Below, piece by piece: positions 8,717 through 18,145 of a stretch of DNA of 56,750 bases (within the stretch, counting starts at the first letter, position 1; every line of letters begins with the position of its first letter). The position numbers and the translations under genes are program-made. Source of the stretch: DATCRE01 sp964235605 (GTDB lineage: Bacteria > Bacteroidota > Bacteroidia > Cytophagales > Cyclobacteriaceae); NCBI GenBank assembly GCA_964235605.1, contig CAXSCR010000025.1, forward strand, positions 1 through 56,750. Direction: 5' to 3'. A model generated the notes under the pieces. The model saw only the letters and a list, made by a program, of their open reading frames with translations, had not been told where the DNA came from and did no database searches.

Positions 8717-9522
8717 TAAGCATTAAAACCTCCGTCAACGTGAATAATTGTACCTGTAATAAATTTACTTGCATCTGAACTTAACCAAATTAACGTACCG
8801 ATCAATTCTTCAGGCTTGCCAAAGCGTATGAAAGGAGTTTGTTCCACTACTTTTTTTCCGCGCGTTGTCAAGCTCCCGTCTGCTTGGGTTAGTAATCTTT
8901 TATTTTGTTTGTTCAGGAAAAAACCAGGAGCAATAGCATTCACCCGTATACCTTCGCCGTATTTCAACGCCATCTCCACGGCCAGCCATTGCGTGAAGTT
9001 GACAACCGGTGCTTTAGCAGAAACATAACCTACAACTCGGGTAAGGGGTCTAAATGAGGCCGTAAACGCAATATTAATAATTGAACCTTTGCTTTCCGTT
9101 TTCATCAGCGTAGCAAAGACCTTCGTTGGCAAAACGGTGCCCATGTAATTCAAATCGATGACTTTGCGAATGGCCTTATTCTCAATATCAAAAAACGTTT
9201 TATCCTCGGGAACAATGGCACCGGGTTGGTTTCCACCAGTCGCATTCACGAGTATGTCTAAAACTTTAACTCTTTCCTTAAGTTTATTTAAAGCAGTGTT
9301 AAGGTCATCTTCCTTGGTAACATCTGCCTGAAGTAAAGTAGTCACTCCTCCTATCGAATTAATCTCTTTAGCAAGCACATGTAAGGGTTCAGCTTTCCTT
9401 GCTACTAGAATTACATGTACACCAGCTACTGCCAAACCCTTCGCCATAGATGATCCCAAAACTCCTGTAGCCCCCGTGATGAGTGCGCTTTTTCCATTTA
9501 GTGAAAACATATCCATACGCAA
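8704..9522 (-). CDS. uxuB: SDR-family D-mannonate oxidoreductase (fructuronate reductase)
   Basis: A 272-residue short-chain dehydrogenase that, by operon position, should interconvert D-fructuronate and D-mannonate. It has the Rossmann motif TGATGVLG (16-23), the NATGG segment (93-97) and the YVSAK active site (Tyr166, Lys170). The usual catalytic serine position lies in INIAFTASF, with Ser156 the best candidate. It belongs to the SDR type used by many Bacteroidota and Firmicutes, not the larger E. coli UxuB family, so the symbol is functional. It is the first gene of the operon. The C-terminal GTIIHVDGGFNAY is typical of SDRs. A weak TAAGTTTA element lies upstream. Confidence 0.8.
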   Translation of the reverse strand: MRMDMFSLNGKSALITGATGVLGSSMAKGLAVAGVHVILVARKAEPLHVLAKEINSIGGVTTLLQADVTKEDDLNTALNKLKERVKVLDILVNATGGNQPGAIVPEDKTFFDIENKAIRKVIDLNYMGTVLPTKVFATLMKTESKGSIINIAFTASFRPLTRVVGYVSAKAPVVNFTQWLAVEMALKYGEGIRVNAIAPGFFLNKQNKRLLTQADGSLTTRGKKVVEQTPFIRFGKPEELIGTLIWLSSDASKFITGTIIHVDGGFNAYCGV

Positions 9523-9580
9523 TTGTAAATAAAAAACACTTAAACTTATAATGCGCTAAAACTAAATGCTTTTTATAACG

Positions 9581-9622
9581 AAGGTTTCAAGCAGGGTTAT
9601 TGATACCTCAACCTGAAACCTT
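9581..9622. repeat. Inverted repeat (terminator or operator) before the hexuronate operon
   Basis: AAGGTTTCA at 9581-9589 is perfectly repeated as TGAAACCTT at 9614-9622 around a 24-nt centre, with a possible inner GGTT/AACC extension. It lies between the lipoprotein gene and uxuB, both on the minus strand. It could end transcription of the former, although no long T run follows, or bind a regulator of the latter. Confidence 0.5.
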
Positions 9623-9648
9623 AATAATTATAGTAATTATAATTAATG

Positions 9649-10227
9649 TTAAAACGTTTCAGTATAACGAACAACAAACTCTCCTTCTGTAATAGTAGTT
9701 AAAGATAAGCCATCGGTTTTAGCAACCTTACATTTGAAATTACCTTTTACTTTATAAGCTTTCAAGTTCTGGGTGTTTGCCTCGCTTGTAACTTCTGTGA
9801 TGTTCACTTCGCTGTCAGTTTGTGATTCAACATAATCGGTATGATAGGAAATTTCATTTTCAGTAAAGCCAAATTTCGCAACGGGAAATACATTGTCTGT
9901 ATTGAATAAAAATTTATCGCCATTCCAGCCTTCAATATCTAAGTCTGTTATCCAGTCGCTACTTGCATTACAAACATCAATGCCTGCACGACGTTGATCT
10001 AAAACTGGTAAATAGCTACAAGCACATTCTCCACATCCCTGAAACCCAGGGTTGCCATCTTCAAATATTTTAGTAACACCATCTGCCTTGAATTTAATGT
10101 AATAGGTCTTCGTTACTTGTGGACCCGTAACTTCTTTATCATCATCTTTTGAACATTGCACGAAAAAAGTTGAGGCCAGCAACAAAGTCATCATTAACTG
10201 ACTAAAGGTTTTCTTTGATTTTGTCAT
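9649..10227 (-). CDS. Putative lipoprotein of unknown function
   Basis: A 192-residue protein with a lipobox ending at Cys25 (STFFVQC), followed by an acidic SKDDDKE stretch that in Bacteroidota often marks export to the outer surface. The mature part begins with a beta-rich segment (YYIKFKADG) and has a tight cysteine cluster (Cys65, Cys68, Cys70), with Cys86 a little further on. This could be disulfides or a metal site. The C-terminus reads EGEFVVRYTE, as expected for an Ig-like or jelly-roll sandwich. No family name is recognised. It is separated from the hexuronate operon by an inverted repeat and is probably monocistronic. Confidence 0.65.
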   Translation of the reverse strand: MTKSKKTFSQLMMTLLLASTFFVQCSKDDDKEVTGPQVTKTYYIKFKADGVTKIFEDGNPGFQGCGECACSYLPVLDQRRAGIDVCNASSDWITDLDIEGWNGDKFLFNTDNVFPVAKFGFTENEISYHTDYVESQTDSEVNITEVTSEANTQNLKAYKVKGNFKCKVAKTDGLSLTTITEGEFVVRYTETF

Positions 10228-10673
10228 TTTTATGTTTGGTTAAAATAAGTACACAAAAGTGTGTTATGTAAGATAACAAGAATAAAGTTACCTTCACTAA
10301 TGATTTTTATACGAATAAAAGCTTATCATCTAAGCCCTTTTGAACTTCGTATTCTGAAGCTATCAACTGCCGACTTACAATGGAATTTTTTCTTATTGCG
10401 CTCTATAAAAAGCTGCAGTTATGGAGAAATTAAGATACTTGAGTTTCTAATTAATAAAAATTTCTCAATTGTGGAATAATTGAGTTTTATAAGTTGTAAT
10501 TGTTTATTAACCAATATGCGGTTAATCAAATACTAACTGGCCTCATATTGCCTAAAATGAATTTTTATTTCCTAAATGTTTTTTTATAGGCTAAAAAAGA
10601 CATCATTCTTACGTGCCATAACAAAATGGTATGCGTTTGGGAATGAATATAATATACCAAGCACCCCGCTAAA
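10228..10673. other. Intergenic region, no gene supported
   Basis: About 445 AT-rich bases between divergent genes. A 72-codon open frame at 10261-10479 has no recognisable domain and poor composition, so it is not annotated. Promoters for both flanking genes must lie here, but no full TAnnTTTG match is convincing. Confidence 0.35.
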
Positions 10674-11528
10674 ATGAAAAAGTTAAACCAATTGGCAATT
10701 AAAAGATTATGCTTCGCAAGTCTGGCCCTAATTATAGCACTCTTGTTATCGACTACAACCTACGCACAGAATTATAATGCACCAGATTATAGCAAAATAA
10801 ACAAAAAACGCAATCACTCATATTATAAGAAAAATGAGAGTCGGCTTTTGCACGCTTGTGGTTTATTAAACAAAAAGCGACATTATACACCACGTAAATC
10901 TTTTTTGGCCTCCAATAGAAAGCCTAAAGCAAATGTATCGACAGAGAGATCAGTATTACATATCGATAAATCAGATGTGACTGCAGATATTTCTTCAATA
11001 AAACCGGTAGTGAAACCAGTAGTGAAACCCATTGAAAAGGAACCAAAAATAGAACACATTAGTGAAGAGAAGCTTGAAATACTTCATAAAAAAGAAGAGG
11101 AAGTATTGGTAACGAATAATTTGCCGGTGCCTACTTCACAGAAGCAGCAAGAGGTGAGAAAAATAGTAGGCGATAAACTCGCTAGTAAAACAAATGTTTA
11201 CCCCTTAACACTTGCTCCGCTGTATTTTCAATTCAATCAAGATGAATTCTCTGTTGTTGATATGGAGCCATTCCTAGTAGCCGCGGAGTACGCATTGCAA
11301 GGTCGTACGGTATTAATAGAAGGACATACTGATAGTCGTGGTAAAGATGACTTTAATGTAAAGTTATCCATTAAGCGAGTACAAAAAATAAGACAACTCA
11401 TGCTTGATATGGGGGTGCCCGATGAGCGCATTTCCATAGTGGGTTATGGTGAAGAATTGAATGAGACAAAAACCAAAACCGAAGATGGTCATCAACTCAA
11501 TCGTAAAGTTGCTTTCACTGTATTTTAG
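10674..11528 (+). CDS. OmpA-family peptidoglycan-associated protein
   Basis: A 284-residue envelope protein with a signal peptide (cleavage near TTYAQ, residue 32), a basic then low-complexity linker (Val-Pro-Lys repeats near 110-125, Glu/Lys-rich to 165) and a C-terminal OmpA domain at about 178-284. The domain has LYFQFNQDEF, EGHTDSRG (216-223), and Asp226 and Arg235 at the positions that bind diaminopimelate in OmpA/Pal. It should anchor the outer membrane or a periplasmic structure to the cell wall. There is no beta-barrel, so the N-terminal 170 residues act as a tether or partner-binding region. It appears monocistronic. Confidence 0.85.
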   Translation: MKKLNQLAIKRLCFASLALIIALLLSTTTYAQNYNAPDYSKINKKRNHSYYKKNESRLLHACGLLNKKRHYTPRKSFLASNRKPKANVSTERSVLHIDKSDVTADISSIKPVVKPVVKPIEKEPKIEHISEEKLEILHKKEEEVLVTNNLPVPTSQKQQEVRKIVGDKLASKTNVYPLTLAPLYFQFNQDEFSVVDMEPFLVAAEYALQGRTVLIEGHTDSRGKDDFNVKLSIKRVQKIRQLMLDMGVPDERISIVGYGEELNETKTKTEDGHQLNRKVAFTVF

Positions 11529-12030
11529 CATGTTGTGTTCTATCAATATGGGAGTTTATAGTTCTAAGAATGCTAACACTCATGAATAAAGCATCTTCTG
11601 ATATTAATGAGAAAGTATACTTTAATTGAAAATAGCCATTCTTAACATTCTTATAAACTGTTGTTAACCCAGGGTCGGAGCAGGAGCAGAAATATTGAGT
11701 TAGTAAACACATTCTATAGACATACTGTAAATAGAATGGTATGCTCAAGTGCCTGGGTTTGCCAGGATTAATTGGATAGGTAGCTTTCCTTATCTGATGT
11801 CATTTTATCAACAGGGATTAAATAGGGTACTTAAAAAATCTGACAGACATATGCCACATTTAAATTCTAAGAGGCAGCAAAATGTTTACTACGCGCTTTC
11901 ATATGCGAAGATGCTTCTTCACCCCGTTGCATGGCAAGTATAGCGGTATTGATGGTCATAGCCTCATCATTGCTACCAAAAACAATGCTTCTCAATTGCA
12001 TTACATTATCCCACAACTTACTTTTATTAT
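11529..12030. other. Intergenic region with one short coding-like frame
   Basis: About 500 bases. Apart from the minus-strand frame at 11867-12001, listed separately, the open frames here (around 11515-11748 and 11749-11943) have no recognisable features. Confidence 0.35.
11867..12001 (-). CDS. Short coding-like frame, possibly a C-terminal remnant
   Basis: ATG at 12001 opens a 44-residue frame ending at TAG 11867. It contains AMTINTAILAMQRGEEASSH and a following KARSKHF. The frame also extends upstream without a stop past 12034 into the antisense of the next gene. Its composition is protein-like, but I do not recognise the family. It is either a small gene or the tail of a longer gene truncated when the oxidoreductase at 12031 was placed here. 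Confidence 0.3.
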   Translation of the reverse strand: MQLRSIVFGSNDEAMTINTAILAMQRGEEASSHMKARSKHFAAS

Positions 12031-13086
12031 ATGAGGGATTACGAGATTATTATTTATGGTGCTTACGGTTACACAGGCACATTAATTACAAAGACATGTC
12101 AGGAAGCAGGTTTGAAAGTATTGCTTGCTGGAAGAAACGATTCTAAATTAAAGTTACAAGGTGCGGCCACAGGTTATCCCTTTGAAGTAGCGGATATTAA
12201 TAATCATTCTATGTTAACACGTCTTTTAAAAAAGGCTAGCCTTGTGATTCATTGCGCTGGACCTTTTCAATCAACCGTAAAACAAATGATCAACGCATGC
12301 CTTGAAACGTCAACGCATTACCTTGACATAACAGGAGAATATACCGTGTTTGAATTGCTTGCTAACTATGATTCGCTGGCAAAGGAGCGCGGAATTTTAA
12401 TAATGCCCGGAGCTGGTTTTGACGTAGTGCCATCTGATTGTCTTGCTGTTCACCTCAAGAATCGCTTGCCAGATGCTACACATTTAAAACTTGCGTTTAC
12501 TATGTCTGAAGGTGGCCTATCTCGCGGCACCGCACGCACAATGATTGAGGGACTGGGCTTTGGAGGAATGATCAGAAAAAATGGTGTGCTGACGCCTATA
12601 GCTTTAGGCGATAAAGTGTTGGAGATAGACTTTGGAGGCTTCAAGAAAAAAGGATTATGTATTCCTTGGGGGGATATTGCAACCGCATGGAGAAGCACCG
12701 GCATTTCCAACATAGAAGTTTATTCTGGCGTTCCCGAAAGTACGATGCGCGCTGTAAAAATGGGTCAGTGGTTTAATTGGTTGCTTCGAAAACCTTGGAT
12801 CAAAACTTACCTTGTAAAGAAAGTGGATGCTAAACCCGCTGGGCCTAATGATCAAAAATTACAAAACGGAAAATGTTATTTATGGGGTAGCGTAAGTAAC
12901 AACAAAGGAAGCGCTATTGAAGCAAGATTATCAACTGTCAGTGGCTATCTGCTTACTGCGAGAATGGCGGTACTCATATCAAAGAAAATTATTTCAGCGC
13001 AAGAAGTAAGCCCTGGATATTTTACGCCAGCACAATATTTTGGCGAAGGTCTGATCTTCGAAATTGAAGGAACCTTTTGGCGTTAA
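12031..13086 (+). CDS. Saccharopine dehydrogenase-like NAD(P)-binding oxidoreductase
   Basis: A 351-residue protein with an N-terminal Rossmann fold: IIIYGAYGYTGTLI at about 6-19, followed by LLAGRND. This is the signature of the saccharopine dehydrogenase NADP-binding family, including trans-acting enoyl reductases and many uncharacterised homologues. A conserved MPGAGFDVVPSDC block follows at about 126-138. There is no transmembrane region and no lysine-pathway neighbour, so true saccharopine dehydrogenase activity is not implied. The ATG is close to the 5' limit set by upstream stops. It appears to be a single-gene unit. Confidence 0.75.
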   Translation: MRDYEIIIYGAYGYTGTLITKTCQEAGLKVLLAGRNDSKLKLQGAATGYPFEVADINNHSMLTRLLKKASLVIHCAGPFQSTVKQMINACLETSTHYLDITGEYTVFELLANYDSLAKERGILIMPGAGFDVVPSDCLAVHLKNRLPDATHLKLAFTMSEGGLSRGTARTMIEGLGFGGMIRKNGVLTPIALGDKVLEIDFGGFKKKGLCIPWGDIATAWRSTGISNIEVYSGVPESTMRAVKMGQWFNWLLRKPWIKTYLVKKVDAKPAGPNDQKLQNGKCYLWGSVSNNKGSAIEARLSTVSGYLLTARMAVLISKKIISAQEVSPGYFTPAQYFGEGLIFEIEGTFWR

Positions 13087-13995
13087 GATATATGTATGTG
13101 TGATGGAATAAGCCTGCTTTGAACACACTCCCATTAAAGAAGTCTGCTTTACGTGAATCATATTCATGATCATGGTCACGTTGTGTTGTTAGCAATTTCA
13201 TGCCACTTATGCGTCTCATTAACAACTATCCATTAGCGTCATGATTTGACATTAAAAAAACTTTTATAGTTGCTCTTAATTCTGAACCTAAAACTGTACT
13301 TCCATACATTAAACAGGGGATCTTATATCGTAAAAAATATGTAAATAAAAATAACAACGCCCTTACCACATGGTGATGCAAATCCCAAGTATGATTTGAA
13401 GTATGAAGATAAAATCGCTTTAAGCCAAATTTTGAATATCAGATTAAGAACATAGGCCTAAAAAAAAAGCGTAAATGAAAAACCATTGCTCAACTATTTT
13501 TTTTTAATCTCTGTCTTTCAAGGTCAAATGAAGCGTTTTAAATTCCTTCCATTCTTCCACTTAACGGTGTTGTTTCTTATAAGATAAAGCCTCATTCCAC
13601 TACCGTCGTGAAATCTACTATAAATTGTGAATGATCTTTCCAAATAAAGAGAAAGATTAAGAGACCCCGCCGAAGTACTTAGCATACTTAATAATCCATA
13701 GCCTTGCTTCAAGTATTAAGTTTATGGCTTTTTGAATTCAATTTGGCGGAGCTAAGCAGTCACAAAAGGTATTTAAAGTACACTTTTGCTTTTCACTTTT
13801 CCTGCAGCAAGGCCATGCAGATCGAATGGTTACGCATTCGCTACTCACGAATGACAGGATAAGTTTATGCAATCCAAGAGCCATTTAATGGGCTTCTACG
13901 TGATTGAACCATTACGATTTTTTTGAGCTGCGTTTTATTTCCATTAATCGATTGCATTAGTATATTTACATACAGCGAATTTTACTGATTACGCC
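13087..13995. other. Long intergenic region, no gene recognised
   Basis: About 900 bases ahead of hmgA. Open frames at 13022-13225 and 13524-13712 (both minus) have no recognisable domain. A near-consensus TATATTTA (7 of 8) at 13961-13968 is a weak promoter candidate for hmgA. The length and lack of genes suggest decayed sequence, but I cannot identify a source. Confidence 0.35.
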
Positions 13996-15153
13996 ATGCC
14001 GATCTACCATTCACTAGGAATTAAGCCCGCCAAGCGACACACCATTTTTGAAAAGCCAAATGGTGGTTTTTACTATGAGCAATTGTTTGGGACTGAAGGC
14101 TTTCATGGTATGGCTTCACTTCTTTATCACACGCATCGCCCCACAGAAGTAAAGCAAGTTAAAGAAGTGATAGAAATAGCACCTAAAATAGCTTTCGAAA
14201 AAAGCTTGATGAGCAGAAAGCTAATTGGCTTTGATGTTGCACCACAAGATGACTTTCTCGACAGTAGAACAACCTTACTTGTTAACAACGATGTTCACAT
14301 TGGTGTAGCAGCCCCGAGAAAGTCCATCACGGATTACTTTTATAAGAATGCCAGCGCAGATGAATTGTTATTCATCCATAAAGGATCAGGAAAGCTAAAA
14401 ACTTTACTTGGTACTATACCATTTAAGTACGGTGATTACCTTAACATTCCACGTGGCATGATTTATCAAATCCATTTTGATACAGCGGATAACCGATTGC
14501 TTTATGTGGAGTCCTTTAGTCCGATCTATACACCCAAGCGATACAGAAATGAATTTGGGCAGTTGCTTGAGCATTCCCCCTATTGTGAGCGCGATCTTAT
14601 TTTGCCTACAGATCTTGAAACACACGATGAGCATGGCGATTTCTTACTCAAGATAAAAAAACAAGGTAATCTATATCATTACATTTATGGTACACATCCA
14701 TTTGATGTAGTGGGTTGGGATGGCTACAACTACCCTTATGGATTTTCTATTCACAACTTCGAACCCATAACTGGAAGGGTACATCAACCACCTCCAGTAC
14801 ATCAGACTTTTGAGGCGCACAATTTCGTTGTGTGTTCATTTTGCCCTCGAATGTACGATTACCATCCGAGATCAATACCGGCACCATACAATCACAGCAA
14901 TATTGATTCAGATGAAGTAATCTATTACGTAGGCGGAGACTTCATGAGTCGCAATGATATATCACAAGGGCACCTTACACTTCATCCTGGCGGTATACCA
15001 CACGGGCCACATCCTGGAGCAATGGAACGAAGTATCGGAAAAACGAGCACCCAAGAGCTTGCTGTTATGGTCGATACATTTCAACCCTTAATGGTTACGG
15101 ATGCTGCCATGAGGATTGATGATGGGAAGTATTTTAAATCTTGGCTGGGTTGA
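13996..15153 (+). CDS. hmgA: Homogentisate 1,2-dioxygenase
   Basis: Opens the homogentisate ring to maleylacetoacetate in tyrosine degradation. The 385-residue cupin-fold protein has the family marks: an N-terminal FGTEGFHGMASLLYH segment, the GDYLNIPRGMIY cupin motif at about 146-157, and the C-terminal iron site formed by His300 (YNHSNIDSDE), Glu307 and His336 (HPGGIPHGPHPG). It is of the shorter bacterial type, not the 430-residue mammalian type. It is the first gene of hmgA-hpd-fahA, which together take 4-hydroxyphenylpyruvate to fumarate and acetoacetate. An isomerase for maleylacetoacetate is not seen in this window. Confidence 0.93.
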   Translation: MPIYHSLGIKPAKRHTIFEKPNGGFYYEQLFGTEGFHGMASLLYHTHRPTEVKQVKEVIEIAPKIAFEKSLMSRKLIGFDVAPQDDFLDSRTTLLVNNDVHIGVAAPRKSITDYFYKNASADELLFIHKGSGKLKTLLGTIPFKYGDYLNIPRGMIYQIHFDTADNRLLYVESFSPIYTPKRYRNEFGQLLEHSPYCERDLILPTDLETHDEHGDFLLKIKKQGNLYHYIYGTHPFDVVGWDGYNYPYGFSIHNFEPITGRVHQPPPVHQTFEAHNFVVCSFCPRMYDYHPRSIPAPYNHSNIDSDEVIYYVGGDFMSRNDISQGHLTLHPGGIPHGPHPGAMERSIGKTSTQELAVMVDTFQPLMVTDAAMRIDDGKYFKSWLG

Positions 15154-15154
15154 G

Positions 15155-15301
15155 GTTAATAGTTATCAGTTAATCGTTAATCGTTATCCGTCAATCGTCA
15201 AGTTAATCGAACCTTTTTTTAATATAATGGTATCACAATGAAAATATGATAGAGTGTAATGTAAGTAACATTGAACCTGGAACATCAAACCTGGAACATC
15301 A
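15155..15301. repeat. Short direct repeats between hmgA and hpd
   Basis: The 150-nt gap holds several copies of a GTTAATCGT-like word (15170-15210). It also holds a perfect tandem pair of the 14-mer AACCTGGAACATCA at 15274-15287 and 15288-15301, directly before the hpd start. A related GTTAATAG word recurs after fahA (17748-17768). Confidence 0.7.
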
Positions 15302-15319
15302 ACTTTGAACCAATTTCCC

Positions 15320-16462
15320 ATGGCAATAACAACGAAAACACCTACACTGAAAGAACTGCATAAAGATGTTGCAGAAGATTTTCTTCCTTTGAATGGAACA
15401 GATTACATAGAATTATACGTGGGCAATGCGAAGCAGTCTGCTCATTATTATCAGCATGCATTTGGGTTTGATCAGGTAGCCTATTCAGGTCCTGAAACAG
15501 GTCATCGGGAATATGCATCGTATGTTTTGCAGCAAGGAAAAGTTCGTTTGGTGCTCACTACTTCTTTGAGTCCCAATACCACAGTAGCAGGACATGTGCA
15601 GCGTCATGGTGATGGTGTAAAGGTATTAGCATTATGGGTGGATGATGCCACAAAATCGTATGAAGAAACGACCAAACGAGGCGCGATTTCTGTTGCTCAT
15701 CCTAAAACAACTTCTGATGAATTTGGAAAAGTAGTTACTGCCTCCATCATGACTTATGGCGATACCATTCACACATTTGTTGAACGTAAAAATTATACAG
15801 GGCCTTTTCTTCCCGGATATGTAAAAGCAAAAAGTCCTTTCAAAACAACTTCCGTTGGATTGAAATATGTAGATCATTGTGTAGGCAACGTAGCATTAGG
15901 TGATATGAACAAGTGGGTAAAATTCTATGAAGATGTAATGGGATTCAAACTACTGATTACATTCGATGATAATGATATCTCTACTGAATATACAGCATTA
16001 ATGTCCAAAGTAGTTTCTAATAAAAACGAGTACGTTAAGTTTCCTATCAATGAGCCTGCAGAAGGCAAGAAGCGTTCTCAGATAGATGAATATTTAGATT
16101 TTTATCAAGGCGCAGGTGTACAACATATTGCCATCGCTACTGATGACATCATTCGCACCGTATCCGAACTAAAAAGTCGGGGCGTAGAATTTCTTACAAT
16201 CCCCTCGAAGTATTATGACGATCTACTACAACGTGTAGGCAAGATCGATGAAGACTTACAACCCCTGCGCGACTTAAATATACTGGTTGACCGTGACGAG
16301 GAAGGTTATCTTCTCCAAATTTTCTCCAAGCCTGTAGAAGACCGACCTACTTTGTTTTTTGAAATCATTCAGCGCAAAGGTGCAAAGTCTTTTGGTAAAG
16401 GAAACTTTAAGGCATTGTTCGAAGCCATTGAGCGTGAACAAGAAATCAGAGGTACATTATAA
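15320..16462 (+). CDS. hpd: 4-hydroxyphenylpyruvate dioxygenase
   Basis: Converts 4-hydroxyphenylpyruvate to homogentisate with Fe(II) and oxygen. The start at ATG 15320 is preferred; an in-frame TTG at 15305 would add five residues. The 380-residue protein has two VOC domains. The Fe ligands, counted from the ATG, are His186 (KYVDHCVGN), His269 (GVQHIAIAT) and Glu348 (FFEIIQRKG). The C-terminal GFGKGNF-type lid is present as SFGKGNFKALFEAIE. It lies between hmgA and fahA, with 11 nt to fahA, so the three genes are probably one operon. Confidence 0.95.
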   Translation: MAITTKTPTLKELHKDVAEDFLPLNGTDYIELYVGNAKQSAHYYQHAFGFDQVAYSGPETGHREYASYVLQQGKVRLVLTTSLSPNTTVAGHVQRHGDGVKVLALWVDDATKSYEETTKRGAISVAHPKTTSDEFGKVVTASIMTYGDTIHTFVERKNYTGPFLPGYVKAKSPFKTTSVGLKYVDHCVGNVALGDMNKWVKFYEDVMGFKLLITFDDNDISTEYTALMSKVVSNKNEYVKFPINEPAEGKKRSQIDEYLDFYQGAGVQHIAIATDDIIRTVSELKSRGVEFLTIPSKYYDDLLQRVGKIDEDLQPLRDLNILVDRDEEGYLLQIFSKPVEDRPTLFFEIIQRKGAKSFGKGNFKALFEAIEREQEIRGTL

Positions 16463-16473
16463 AAATATCATCT

Positions 16474-17751
16474 GTGAGCAACACAAACACGAAGGCAAGA
16501 GAAGCGTTTACCAGCTGGATTGATATACCTCAAGACTCGGACTTTAGCATGTATAATATTCCGTTCGGTGTATTCAAGACACAAAGCCTTTCACCACGTG
16601 CCTGTACGGCTATTGGGATAAACATAGTTGATCTTGCCCAGCTCGCTGAGCACGGATACTTAAATTCAATTTCCATTTCACCAAAAATATTCTATAATGA
16701 ATATCTTAACGATTTCATTGCCTTAGGAAAAGATTACACCAATAAAGTAAGAGAGCGGCTAATCGAATTGTTTTCGAAAGAAAACAAGGAACTACAAGAT
16801 AATGACGCGCTCCATCCACTTATTTTTTATAAGCAAGATGTTGTAACCATGATGCTGCCAATAAACATAGGTGATTATACCGACTTTTATTCAAGCAAGG
16901 AGCATGCAACCAATGTTGGCAGTATGTTCCGCGATCCCAGCAATGCATTGCTCCCCAATTGGAAACATTTGCCAGTAGCTTATCACGGTCGTGCATCGTC
17001 TATAGTTGTGTCTGGAACACCGCTCATTCGACCAAAAGGACAGTTCAAGAAAAACAAAGATGATATCGCGCCCTCGTTTGGACTGACCCAAGCCCTTGAT
17101 TATGAATTAGAGATTGGGTTTGTAATCGGAAAAAACTCTAACCTTGGTGAAACCATCACAACAGAAAAAGCAGAAGATTACATTTTCGGATTCCTATTAT
17201 TTAATGACTGGTCCGCACGCGATATTCAAAGCTGGGAGTATGTTCCGTTGGGACCTTTCCTTGCCAAAAATTTTATGTCTTCCGTTTCACCTTGGATCGT
17301 GACAACCGAAGCCCTGGCCCCTTACAAAACCAAAGGCCCTTTACAGGATGTACAAGTACTACCCTACCTCCAATTTGAAGGAGATCATAATTACGATATT
17401 GAATTAGAAATAGAAATACAAACAGAAAGTGGTAAATCCGAATGCATCGGCAGATCAAACTTCAAACACATGTACTGGAATGTGCGCCAGCAATTAGCGC
17501 ATCATACCATTAATGGATGTAACATACGAATTGGAGATATAATGGCATCCGGAACAATTAGCGGCCCCTCACGCGATAGTGCAGGGTGTCTTCTTGAACG
17601 TACACACAACGGACAAGAACCAATAACTTTAAAAGATGGCACCATACGGAAATTTCTTAACGATGGTGATACTGTTGTTATGAAAGGATTTGGCTTGAAG
17701 GAAGGTAAGCGGGTTGGATTTGGCACTGTGTCGGGGGTGGTTGATTGTTAA
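16474..17751 (+). CDS. fahA: Fumarylacetoacetase
   Basis: Hydrolyses fumarylacetoacetate to fumarate and acetoacetate, the final step of tyrosine degradation. Translation starts at GTG 16474, 11 nt after hpd. The 425-residue protein has the N-terminal SH3-like part (FGVFKTQ) and the FAH catalytic domain. Metal ligands are visible in DFYSSKEHATNVG, YELEIGFVIG and NDWSARDIQSWEY, and the YHGRASSIVVSG and LGPFLAKNF blocks are present. Length and order match eukaryotic-type FAH. It is the last gene of the operon. No damage is seen. Confidence 0.95.
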   Translation: MSNTNTKAREAFTSWIDIPQDSDFSMYNIPFGVFKTQSLSPRACTAIGINIVDLAQLAEHGYLNSISISPKIFYNEYLNDFIALGKDYTNKVRERLIELFSKENKELQDNDALHPLIFYKQDVVTMMLPINIGDYTDFYSSKEHATNVGSMFRDPSNALLPNWKHLPVAYHGRASSIVVSGTPLIRPKGQFKKNKDDIAPSFGLTQALDYELEIGFVIGKNSNLGETITTEKAEDYIFGFLLFNDWSARDIQSWEYVPLGPFLAKNFMSSVSPWIVTTEALAPYKTKGPLQDVQVLPYLQFEGDHNYDIELEIEIQTESGKSECIGRSNFKHMYWNVRQQLAHHTINGCNIRIGDIMASGTISGPSRDSAGCLLERTHNGQEPITLKDGTIRKFLNDGDTVVMKGFGLKEGKRVGFGTVSGVVDC

Positions 17752-18145
17752 TAGTTAGCGTTAATAGTAATTCTGGTTAATTTTAAAAAGCTGCTAAATT
17801 AAACTGTTTTGTGGATTTTTTCCATGTTTAGATTGGCGCTCGGTTACAAAATGGTTACAGAATTAAACCAATGGAATAGACCCAAAAAGAAATGCTTTGG
17901 AGTGCGCTTATAAAGCCCTTGAAACACTGGCAACATTTCAAAGAAGGATTATAGTGCCAAAATACAAAATATTGCGTCAATTAAATAAGGGAACCTCTAA
18001 AAACTCTTATTTTAATACAGTTTAAAATATATTAACTTTTGTAAACTTTATTCTGGTAAAATTTTTTCAATTGTTGGTCTCGGATCGTATTTTTTATCAT
18101 TTATATCCATCATTTTGAGGAAAGCTTGTGGTTGGCTTGTATCAT
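17752..18145. other. Intergenic region, no gene recognised
   Basis: AT-rich sequence after fahA. No open frame resembles a known protein. It leads into the inverted repeat at 18146-18220. Confidence 0.35.

Noticed and set aside
10261..10479. 72-codon plus-strand frame with LSPFELRILKL, faintly like a LuxR helix-turn-helix
   Set aside because: Only a few residues resemble the motif, no further domain follows, and the region is AT-rich intergenic DNA.
13524..13712. Minus-strand frame with GYGLLSML, faintly like a kinase ATP-binding G box
   Set aside because: The similarity is short and no other kinase motif is nearby; I do not trust it as a remnant.
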